Positions 1 through 5,013 of a stretch of DNA of 5,145 nucleotides are shown here, in pieces; position 1 is the stretch's first letter; each line of letters opens with the position of its first letter. Both the position numbers and the translations under genes were made by a program. Origin of the DNA: an uncultured Actinomyces sp. (GTDB lineage Bacteria; Actinomycetota; Actinomycetes; Actinomycetales; Actinomycetaceae); contig CAJZFF010000181.1 of NCBI GenBank assembly GCA_915069725.1, forward strand, positions 1-5,145. Reading direction: 5' to 3'. The notes beneath the pieces are model-generated. The model did no database searches, was not told the origin of the DNA, and saw only the letters and a program-made list of their open reading frames with translations.

Positions 1-11
1 GGTGAGCGCGG

Positions 12-49
12 CGACGGCGCCGCCCCCGGGAAGGGGAACGGCGCCGTCG
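12..49 (-). terminator. Hairpin terminator downstream of the MsiK-type ATPase gene
   Basis: A perfect 11-bp inverted repeat (CGACGGCGCCG at 12-22, CGGCGCCGTCG at 39-49) encloses a 16-nt loop that can pair further through CCCC and GGGG. It starts 13 nt after the stop codon of the minus-strand ATPase gene. No T-run follows on either strand, so this is a GC-only hairpin of the kind common after actinobacterial genes. It may serve in both directions if a plus-strand gene ends just left of the window. Confidence 0.65.
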
Positions 50-61
50 TGCTCAGCATCC

Positions 62-1189
62 TCAGGCGGGCAGGCGCTTGCCGGTGGAGGCGGAGAAGAT
101 GTGCTCCTGACCGGGGCGGATCCGCACGTAGACGGTCTCACCCGGCTCGGGGGCGGTACGCGGAGGCACGCGCACGATGATCTGACTGGAGTCCTCACCG
201 GAGCCGAGCTTGGCCTCGGATTCCTCGGCGCCGACGAGCTCACCGTAGATGTAGGCATCGGAGCCCAGCTCCTCCACGAAGGACAGGCGCACCGGGATGG
301 AGTGCTCGTCCTGGGCGGAGACGACGTCGAGCGACTCGGGGCGGAACCCGATGGTCACCTTGCCGCCGTCCTCGGGGGTGATGGCGTCCAGGGTCGCCTT
401 GGACAGCTGGATCTTGGCGGCGCCGACGGTGGCGACGTCGCCCTTGACCGTGAACTGCCCCAGGTTCATGGCCGGCGAGCCGATGAAGCCGGCGACGAAA
501 TCGTTGGCGGGGTGGTCGTACATCTCGCGCGGGGTGCCGACCTGCTGGAGCACGCCGTCCTTGAGGACCGCGATGCGGTCACCCATGGTGAGGGCCTCGG
601 TCTGGTCGTGGGTGACGTAGACCGTGGTGACGCCCAGCGAGCGCTGGAGCGAGGCGATCTGGGTGCGGGTCTGCACACGGAGCTTGGCGTCCAGGTTGGA
701 CAGCGGCTCGTCCATGAGGAAGACCTTGGGCTTACGCACGATGGCGCGACCCATGGCCACACGCTGACGCTGACCACCGGAGAGCGCCTTGGGCTTGCGG
801 TCCAGGTACTCGGTCAGGCCGAGGATCTTGGCGGCCTCGCGCACGCGCTTGTCGATCTCGGCCTTGGGGGTGCCGGCGATCTTGAGGGCGAAGCCCATAT
901 TGTCGTGCACGGTCATGTGCGGGTAGAGCGCGTAGTTCTGGAAGACCATGGCGATGTCACGGTCCTTGGGCTGAACGTCGGTGACGTCGCGGTCACCGAT
1001 GAGGATGCGACCGGCGTTGACGTCCTCCAGGCCCGCGAGCATGCGCAGGGAGGTGGACTTACCGCAGCCGGAGGGGCCAACGAGTACGAGGAACTCGCCA
1101 TCGGCGATCTCGAGGTTGAGAGCGTCAACGCTGGGGCGGTCATTGCCCGGGTAGATACGTGTGGCGTTCTCGAAAGTCACAGTTGCCAT
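62..1189 (-). CDS. msiK: Sugar ABC transporter ATP-binding protein, MsiK/UgpC/MalK type
   Basis: This 375-residue cytoplasmic ATPase hydrolyses ATP to drive carbohydrate uptake through membrane permeases of the CUT1 (MalFGK-like) importer class. All ABC motifs are present: Walker A GPSGCGKST (38-46), Q-loop Gln84 in MVFQNYALYPHMTV, signature LSGGQRQR (137-144), Walker B VFLMDEP (156-162), D-loop SNLD (164-167) and switch His194 in YVTHDQTEA. The FIGSPAMN junction (about 235-242) leads into the C-terminal regulatory OB/TOBE region, which carries GFRPES near 281-286. Length is normal for the family. The start ATG at 1189 gives the usual MATVTFENATRIYPG opening and has GAAGGGA 11 nt upstream. 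The frame is open 39 codons further up to 1306, but that extension looks non-coding. No binding protein or permease lies beside it, as for Streptomyces MsiK, which is shared by several importers. The exact substrate cannot be told from this protein. The symbol msiK is by similarity, and ugpC is equally used. Confidence 0.93.
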   Translation of the reverse strand: MATVTFENATRIYPGNDRPSVDALNLEIADGEFLVLVGPSGCGKSTSLRMLAGLEDVNAGRILIGDRDVTDVQPKDRDIAMVFQNYALYPHMTVHDNMGFALKIAGTPKAEIDKRVREAAKILGLTEYLDRKPKALSGGQRQRVAMGRAIVRKPKVFLMDEPLSNLDAKLRVQTRTQIASLQRSLGVTTVYVTHDQTEALTMGDRIAVLKDGVLQQVGTPREMYDHPANDFVAGFIGSPAMNLGQFTVKGDVATVGAAKIQLSKATLDAITPEDGGKVTIGFRPESLDVVSAQDEHSIPVRLSFVEELGSDAYIYGELVGAEESEAKLGSGEDSSQIIVRVPPRTAPEPGETVYVRIRPGQEHIFSASTGKRLPA

Positions 1190-1200
1190 GAGTGGTGCTA

Positions 1201-1207
1201 TCCCTTC
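1201..1207 (-). promoter_or_regulatory. Ribosome binding site of the ATPase gene
   Basis: On the minus strand GAAGGGA lies 11 nt before the ATG at 1189. It supports this start over the upstream in-frame codons up to 1306. The spacing is slightly long but within range. A hairpin stem ends immediately 5' of it (1209-1226). Confidence 0.6.
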
Positions 1208-1208
1208 A

Positions 1209-1270
1209 CCGGCAGGTACGTGCCGGACGATCCGTCGTGAAAGGTGCCGATGCGTGTCCGCATTGACACG
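1209..1270 (-). promoter_or_regulatory. Two tandem hairpins in the msiK 5' leader
   Basis: Two perfect 6-bp inverted repeats, each with a 6-nt loop, lie in the msiK leader. One is CCGGCA (1209-1214) with TGCCGG (1221-1226). The other is CGTGTC (1253-1258) with GACACG (1265-1270). In the minus-strand transcript the proximal stem ends one nucleotide before the SD sequence. They could be RNA structures affecting ribosome access or DNA operator sites. The repeats are seen directly and any function is inferred. Confidence 0.4.
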
Positions 1271-1304
1271 TGCCGCGATCAGCCGTTCGACCGCGGACGG
1301 GCTC

Positions 1305-1333
1305 ATCTTGACACAGGTTTCCCGCTTTGACCA
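1305..1333 (-). promoter_or_regulatory. Possible msiK promoter (weak match)
   Basis: Read on the minus strand, TGGTCA (1328-1333, 4 of 6 to TTGACA), a 17-nt spacer and CAAGAT (1305-1310, 3 of 6 to TATAAT) form a weak sigma-70-like promoter. Transcription would start near 1298, giving a leader of about 110 nt that contains both hairpins. Actinobacterial promoters are degenerate, so this is only a candidate. Confidence 0.28.
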
Positions 1334-1378
1334 GAGATTCTCAGCAATCAGTCAGCGCGGTCCTCGACGGCGATGGCG

Positions 1379-1408
1379 GACGGTGGAGACCTCCCCATCC
1401 CCACCGTC
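1379..1408. repeat. Perfect 8-bp inverted repeat in the divergent promoter region
   Basis: GACGGTGG at 1379-1386 pairs exactly with CCACCGTC at 1401-1408 around a 14-nt spacer. It lies between the two divergent transcription units, about 135 bp before the kinase start and 190 bp before msiK. It could be a regulator binding site or an RNA hairpin. There is no T-run to mark it as a terminator. The repeat is seen and the role is unknown. Confidence 0.45.
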
Positions 1409-1530
1409 GGAAACCGCCCGACCCGATACCGGTAATCCGGCTCCACCACTGGCTTTACTCCCGCGACATGGCCCACAGTCGGGCGAAGAGCCCCACAGGT
1501 TCGGGGCGCCCACGAGCGAATCCGGGCCGG

Positions 1531-1536
1531 TACTGT
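1531..1536 (+). promoter_or_regulatory. Kinase -10 box, probably leaderless transcript
   Basis: TACTGT matches the actinobacterial TAnnnT -10 consensus and ends 7 nt before the ATG at 1544. Transcription would then start at or within a base of the A of the start codon, giving a leaderless mRNA. No recognisable -35 box lies 16-18 bp upstream. A G-run (1537-1541) precedes the ATG by only 2 nt, too close to act as a normal SD. The only other upstream in-frame start, GTG at 1535, lies inside this box. Confidence 0.5.
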
Positions 1537-1543
1537 GGGGGCC

Positions 1544-3595
1544 ATGACGCAGAACTTCGACGCGCACCCGGGCGAGCCGGTCACCCTGAGCAAACTGCGC
1601 GCCGGCACCTCAGTGGGGGGATACCGGCTTCTGCGTCGCCTGGGCGCCGGCGGCATGGGCGTGGTGTGGGAGGCCACCGACGAGGGTGGGCGCCACGTGG
1701 CCATGAAGATCCTCCACCCGCAGATCGCCGCGGACCCCACGGCTCGGCGCCGCCTGGACCGGGAGGCCAGCGTCCTGGCCCGGGTGAGGGACACGCGCGT
1801 GGCGCGCATCCTGGACATTGAGACCGGGGACGGCTCCCAGGGCATCACCTTCGTCATCACCGAGCTCATCGAGGGCCCCACCCTGCAGCACGAGGTGGAG
1901 CACGAGGGCGTCTACGACCTGACCACTGACGCCCGTGACCTGGCCGACCTGGCCCACGGGCTGGTCGACTCCCTGCGCGCGGTGCACGCCGCCGGCGTCA
2001 TCCACCGCGACCTCAAGCCCTCCAATGTCATGCTCGGCGCGCAGGGGCCGGTTCTCATCGACTTCGGCATCGCCCAGGTGGCCGACGACGTCCGCCTCAC
2101 CCAGACCGGTCAGGTCACGGGGACACCGGGATTCATCCCCCCGGAGATGCTCGACGGCGGGGAGCCGAACGCCGACGTCGACTGGTACGCCTGCGCGGGC
2201 GTGCTCCTGTTCACCGTCACCGGTCTGGCGCCCTTCGGTTCGGGCGCCTGGCAGGTGGTCTTCCGGCGCGTCTACGGGGGCACCCCGGAGCTGGGCAACC
2301 TGGAGGAGGAGTGCCCGGCGCTGGCGCGGGCCTTCACGGCGGCGCTCGCCCCTGAGGCGGAGAACCGCCTGAGCCCGGACGGCCTGCTGGAGGTGCTCGA
2401 TGAGATCGCTGAGGGCGGGACCGGGCAGGAGGCGGTCGACCGGCTCCTGGGACCCGAGGACGAGGAGCCGGAGTTCAGCGAGCTGGAGCGGAGCACCAGT
2501 ACGTTCACCCCTGGTTACGGTTCGACCCCGGGGTCGCCTCGGGATGCTCGCAGTGCGACCTCGGCCTCCCCGGCCGCTTACGGCAGTCCCGTCTCCGCGC
2601 CCTCCGGCGCGGAGGGAGGGTACGGCTACTCGGCGCCGTCGGCCGCCTCCGGCGCTTCCACCCAGCCCCCACCGGCCATCCCGCCTCGCCAGTGGTACCA
2701 GAACAGTTCGGCGATGCCCTCACGGGGGGCGCAGTCGATGCAGTACGGCGTGGGCGCTCCTGCGCCTGCAGCCTCCTCAGGGGCGTACCCGCGGCCGGCG
2801 CTGTCGGGACAGGTGCCGATGTTCCCCTATTCGGGTCAGCATCCGACGGCGTATCAGCCCGGTTATTCCCAGGCCGTCGCCGGTCCGACGGCTGCGCCAT
2901 CGGCGGGAGCGATGGCAGGACCGATGGCAGCCGGCGCCCGGAGGGCGCAGATCAGCCAGGGCAACGCTCCCAGACGTCCGGGGGAGCTGCCCCAGTGGGC
3001 GCAGGAGCCGGTGCGTCACCCGATAGCGATGCTGGCCCTGTGGTTCATGCTGTCCGCGGCCGGGATCTTCAGACCGGTTTGGATGGCGATCATCGCGGCG
3101 ATTCTGACGGTGGTAGCCGGCGCTGTGGGCCGGGCCCAGGACGCTCGGCGTTGGAACCGGCTTCAGCGGGGCGGTACCTCGCCGTCGGACGACTCCCGCA
3201 TGTGGGCCATGACCCCGTGGTACCTGGTGCGTTCGGCGATCTCTGTTGGCTTCGCTTTTCTTCTGGCCTCAGGGACTGCGTTCCTCTTCCTCATGGCTAT
3301 TTTCTCATCGGATCTGGGGCAGGAAAAATCCGAGACTTTTGGATCGATCCCGCTACCTGTTCGTTTCTACACCATCTTCCTCTTGGGGGTCGCCCTGGAC
3401 CTTCTCATCCTGTGGCTGGCGCCATGGGGTGCGGCGACACGACGCGGTGGCGCACATATCCTCAATTCCGTCGCCCCCAGTGACAATGCCCGAAGGAACC
3501 TGGTCATGGCTATGTTGGGTATTGGGGCCGTGATATTGATTCTGTCCTTTGCTGGGCTGATGCCGATTCCAAGGATGAGCCCTTACGGGACCTGA
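1544..3595 (+). CDS. Membrane-anchored Ser/Thr protein kinase with a Pro-rich linker and multi-pass C-terminus
   Basis: This 683-residue Hanks-type kinase transfers phosphate from ATP to Ser/Thr on proteins. Kinase motifs, in order: glycine loop LGAGGMGVVW (33-42), VAMK with Lys55, helix-C Glu74, HRDLKPSN with Asp156 and Asn161, DFG (173-175), an activation loop with Thr186, 188, 192 and 194, GTPGFIPPE (193-201, PPE in place of APE), DVDW (211-214) and Arg275. All catalytic residues are intact, so it should be active. Residues about 310-490 are a disordered Pro/Ala/Gly/Ser/Tyr-rich linker. About five hydrophobic segments follow (roughly 494-512, 513-529, 560-587, 607-627, 653-672). No PASTA, FHA or extracellular sensor domain is visible. 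I start it at ATG 1544 and not GTG 1535, because GTG falls inside the -10 box. It stands alone, divergent from msiK and convergent with the next gene. Third-position GC falls from about 88% in the kinase domain to about 52% near residues 567-606. Its substrate is unknown. Confidence 0.93.
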   Translation: MTQNFDAHPGEPVTLSKLRAGTSVGGYRLLRRLGAGGMGVVWEATDEGGRHVAMKILHPQIAADPTARRRLDREASVLARVRDTRVARILDIETGDGSQGITFVITELIEGPTLQHEVEHEGVYDLTTDARDLADLAHGLVDSLRAVHAAGVIHRDLKPSNVMLGAQGPVLIDFGIAQVADDVRLTQTGQVTGTPGFIPPEMLDGGEPNADVDWYACAGVLLFTVTGLAPFGSGAWQVVFRRVYGGTPELGNLEEECPALARAFTAALAPEAENRLSPDGLLEVLDEIAEGGTGQEAVDRLLGPEDEEPEFSELERSTSTFTPGYGSTPGSPRDARSATSASPAAYGSPVSAPSGAEGGYGYSAPSAASGASTQPPPAIPPRQWYQNSSAMPSRGAQSMQYGVGAPAPAASSGAYPRPALSGQVPMFPYSGQHPTAYQPGYSQAVAGPTAAPSAGAMAGPMAAGARRAQISQGNAPRRPGELPQWAQEPVRHPIAMLALWFMLSAAGIFRPVWMAIIAAILTVVAGAVGRAQDARRWNRLQRGGTSPSDDSRMWAMTPWYLVRSAISVGFAFLLASGTAFLFLMAIFSSDLGQEKSETFGSIPLPVRFYTIFLLGVALDLLILWLAPWGAATRRGGAHILNSVAPSDNARRNLVMAMLGIGAVILILSFAGLMPIPRMSPYGT

Positions 3596-3598
3596 GAT

Positions 3599-3612
3599 GC
3601 CGCCTCGGCGGC
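3599..3612 (+). terminator. Short GC hairpin just after the kinase stop codon
   Basis: GCCGC (3599-3603) pairs with GCGGC (3608-3612) around a CTCG tetraloop, starting 4 nt after the kinase TGA. It has a compact stem and no T-run. It may act with the second hairpin at 3645-3679 to end transcription in the 101-nt gap between convergent genes. Confidence 0.4.
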
Positions 3613-3644
3613 GGGCGCCGTGGTTGCTCGGCGACTTCCACCTC

Positions 3645-3679
3645 CGGGGCCCGGTGCGCTGGGCTCAATGCTGGCCCCG
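3645..3679 (-). terminator. Hairpin between convergent genes
   Basis: CGGGGCC (3645-3651) and GGCCCCG (3673-3679) form a perfect 7-bp stem with a 21-nt loop. It begins 18 nt past the stop of the minus-strand gene at 3697 and can form in transcripts from either side, so it is a candidate bidirectional terminator. There is no T-run, so support is structural only. Confidence 0.42.
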
Positions 3680-3696
3680 TGCGGGTGCGGGCCTGG

Positions 3697-4299
3697 TCAG
3701 CGGAAGAAGGGGAAGCCTCCGAAGCGGAGGGTCTTGCCGCGGTAGGCCCGGATCGCCTGGACGGAGCACACCAGCACATGGACCCCGACCATGACCAGTG
3801 CCATGATGATCGGGGTGCCCCACGGGATGAAAGGCAGCGATTCATAGAAATCGTCCGCGATGGTGAACACGGCGATCTGGATCGCCACCAGGGCCAGCTC
3901 CACCAGCAGCAGCGTCAGTCCCCAGCTCGCCGCCAGACGGCGATTCGTCCGGGCCGGTTCACGCAGGTCCTTCTTGTTCCACAGGCCGACCACGATCATC
4001 GCCACCATGGCGAGCAGCACATCGAGGATCGGCAGGGGCGCCAGCAGCCCGAACAGCCCCGCACACCAGGCCTCAGCACCCGAGGGAGCAGACACCTTCA
4101 CTGGCGTCGGAGCCATCATCGGTTCAGGCACCATCCCGGGGCCCAGCGCCCCCGGATCCCCAGGCGCAGGGAAGGCACCGTAGCCCGTCACTGGGCCCGG
4201 CACGGACCGCCTCGCCGGGTCGACCTCAGGCGCCGACTCCTGCACCGTGTAGTAACCACCCGAGGACGCTACGACCTCTGGATCCCGCGTCTCACTCAC
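3697..4299 (-). CDS. Small membrane protein with a Pro/Gly-rich N-terminal tail, DUF4870/Tic20-like
   Basis: A 200-residue protein. Residues 1-75 are Pro/Gly-rich with several Tyr residues (GGYYTVQ, VTGYGAFPAPG) and look disordered. Residues 76-107 (AEAWCAGLFGLLAPLPILDVLL onward) are a hydrophobic stretch broken by PLP. A basic loop WNKKDLREPARTNRR follows, then helices at about 124-147 and 160-183, and a basic end AIRAYRGKTLRFGG. Order and spacing recall DUF4870/Tic20-like proteins: a paired hydrophobic region, a K/R-rich loop, two more helices and an A.rGk.lr.g end. No enzymatic residues are evident and its function is unknown. The start is GTG 4299 (MSETRDPEVV), with GGGGGA 5 nt upstream. 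The frame also opens at ATG 4365, which has a badly spaced SD and would add 22 residues unlike the family. It converges on the kinase. The kinase might phosphorylate its tail, but nothing here shows that. It could instead be an unrelated small membrane protein. Confidence 0.8.
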   Translation of the reverse strand: MSETRDPEVVASSGGYYTVQESAPEVDPARRSVPGPVTGYGAFPAPGDPGALGPGMVPEPMMAPTPVKVSAPSGAEAWCAGLFGLLAPLPILDVLLAMVAMIVVGLWNKKDLREPARTNRRLAASWGLTLLLVELALVAIQIAVFTIADDFYESLPFIPWGTPIIMALVMVGVHVLVCSVQAIRAYRGKTLRFGGFPFFR

Positions 4300-4304
4300 G
4301 CCAT

Positions 4305-4310
4305 TCCCCC
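4305..4310 (-). promoter_or_regulatory. Ribosome binding site deciding the GTG start of the DUF4870-like gene
   Basis: On the minus strand GGGGGA ends 5 nt before GTG 4299. The alternative ATG at 4365 has GAGGG only 2 nt away, too close for good initiation, so the GTG is preferred. Confidence 0.5.
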
Positions 4311-4334
4311 GCTCACTCAATATCAGAGCGGCCG

Positions 4335-4340
4335 ACCCTA
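4335..4340 (-). promoter_or_regulatory. Possible -10 box for the DUF4870-like gene
   Basis: On the minus strand TAGGGT matches TAnnnT. Transcription would begin near 4328, giving a leader of about 28 nt with the SD correctly placed for GTG 4299. That start would exclude the ATG at 4365. No clear -35 element is seen at the usual distance, so this is only a candidate. Confidence 0.3.
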
Positions 4341-4440
4341 CCCGAATCAGGCTCACCAGCGCCATTGCCCTCAGTCAGCCGGCCACGCAGCAACACCTCA
4401 CACTTCGAGACCACCGGATTTCCCCGGCCCCTCTGAGTAC

Positions 4441-4450
4441 TTGACGTCAA
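4441..4450. promoter_or_regulatory. Perfect 10-bp palindrome TTGACGTCAA, possible operator
   Basis: A perfect palindrome in the locally AT-richer gap between the two right-hand minus-strand genes, about 140 bp upstream of the DUF4870-like gene. It contains a TTGACG -35-like hexamer on both strands, but no convincing -10 lies 16-18 bp away on either. A dimeric regulator could bind it. Chance is a real alternative for a single 10-bp site. Confidence 0.25.
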
Positions 4451-4486
4451 CTCACTCTCCCGCACTCTTACTGCGGCACGTCTTAA

Positions 4487-4516
4487 TGCAGCCGCGAACC
4501 TTTTGCCCCTGCTGCA
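4487..4516 (-). terminator. Possible terminator after the immunity-like gene
   Basis: TGCAGC (4487-4492) and GCTGCA (4511-4516) form a 6-bp stem, 7 bp with the flanking A-T pair, around an 18-nt loop. It lies 26 nt past the stop of the minus-strand gene ending at 4542. TTAAG follows on the minus strand, a poor T-run. A competing 5-bp hairpin (4473-4477 with 4491-4495) overlaps it. Confidence 0.3.
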
Positions 4517-4541
4517 TCCCTCCGAGCCAGTTCTTCTGCCT

Positions 4542-4997
4542 TCAGATCCCGATCTTCATCCAGTCGGGGATCGCACCGGGGTCACGGGGGAAGACCTCCA
4601 GCTCTTTGGCGCAGTCCTCTGCCGTGTAGGGCGGGTCGAGGACCGGCTCGCGGTCGTAGTCGAAGTCGGAGATGAGCTTGTAACCCTCGCTGCTCTTCAT
4701 GGACAGCGCCGCCCAGGTCCAGGTTCCACCACGGGGGTGGGCCATGAGCGCCCGTAGGCGCACGGCCTCACGGACCAGCTCGACGGGCATCTCGTTCTCG
4801 GCCCACTGGGCACGACGCAGAATGCCACGGGGCCTGAGCACGCGACTCGTCACGGCGGCGCGCGTCCCCACCCCCTCGACCTCCACCACGACCTCCTGGG
4901 CACCCACGGACTGCATCCAGTTCCCCCAGTCGGTCGACATGTTCTGGAGCAGAACCATCTGCTCCTCCATCTGGCCATCCATGGGCCCATCCATCAT
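4542..4997 (-). CDS. Small soluble protein, possibly of the YezG/DUF600 immunity type
   Basis: A 151-residue protein without signal peptide or membrane helix. The first 20 residues contain six methionines (positions 1, 2, 6, 10, 14, 20). A strand-like segment EVVVEVEGVGTRAAVTSRVL (35-54) follows, then a helix about 69-87 (EMPVELVREAVRLRALM), PRGGTWTWAALSMKSSEGYKLISDFDYD (88-115) and the C-terminal pattern EPVLDPPYTAEDCAKELEVFPRDPGAIPDWM (117-147). This order (helix, Trp-containing strand, F.YD, PP, E..FPRD..IP.W) resembles small actinobacterial proteins often found beside secreted toxins and annotated as YezG/DUF600-like immunity proteins. I recall this from memory and rate it tentative. I chose ATG 4997 because GGAGGGG ends 9 nt upstream. 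GTG 5105 and the open frame to the window edge are alternatives. The next gene upstream, where a toxin would be expected, lies outside the window. Confidence 0.72.
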   Translation of the reverse strand: MMDGPMDGQMEEQMVLLQNMSTDWGNWMQSVGAQEVVVEVEGVGTRAAVTSRVLRPRGILRRAQWAENEMPVELVREAVRLRALMAHPRGGTWTWAALSMKSSEGYKLISDFDYDREPVLDPPYTAEDCAKELEVFPRDPGAIPDWMKIGI

Positions 4998-5006
4998 GGT
5001 CACAAT

Positions 5007-5013
5007 CCCCTCC
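5007..5013 (-). promoter_or_regulatory. Strong ribosome binding site for the immunity-like gene
   Basis: On the minus strand GGAGGGG lies 9 nt before ATG 4997 and 12 nt before the second ATG at 4994. It is the best SD match in the window and the main reason to reject the longer start at GTG 5105. Confidence 0.6.

Larger units (their letters stand above)
1190..1543. other. Intergenic region between the divergent msiK and kinase genes
   Basis: This 354-bp stretch holds no gene I can support. Open frames in it are short extensions of shadow frames. From left to right it contains the msiK SD sequence, the two leader hairpins, a weak msiK promoter, three TTGAC motifs on the plus strand (1263, 1308, 1327), an 8-bp inverted repeat (1379-1408), an 8-bp palindrome TACCGGTA (1427-1434), a 5-bp hairpin (1490-1507) and the kinase -10 box at 1531-1536. 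Confidence 0.7.

Noticed and set aside
1..11. End of a convergent plus-strand gene (TGA at 3-5, just before the hairpin)
   Set aside because: The position before a hairpin is suggestive, but only one stop codon is inside the window, so no gene can be supported.
2..1240. Long plus-strand open frame of 412 codons opposite msiK
   Set aside because: It mirrors the ATPase gene, whose motifs are unmistakable. Its translation is low-complexity (Gly/Asp/Val/His/Leu) with no domain. Such antisense frames are routine where third positions are GC-rich.
1190..1306. N-terminal extension of the ATPase to the start at 1306
   Set aside because: The added 39 residues have no counterpart in the family, while ATG 1189 has an SD sequence and the standard N-terminus.
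1327..1881. Open frames on both strands across the kinase promoter and 5' end
   Set aside because: They overlap the conserved kinase domain in other frames. Their translations are Arg/Pro-rich shadows without motifs.
2500..2950. Tandem repeat in the kinase linker
   Set aside because: The linker is biased to Pro, Ala, Gly, Ser and Tyr, but I find no repeat unit of constant length in DNA or protein.
2400..3483. Open frames inside the kinase linker and membrane region
   Set aside because: They are composition-driven shadows. The kinase frame continues through to plausible membrane helices and a stop at 3595 with a hairpin right after.
3679..4629. Plus-strand open frame of 316 codons opposite the DUF4870-like gene
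   Set aside because: It is His/Arg/Pro-rich without domains and crosses the intergenic gap. The minus-strand frame has membrane helices, an SD and a family-like C-terminus.
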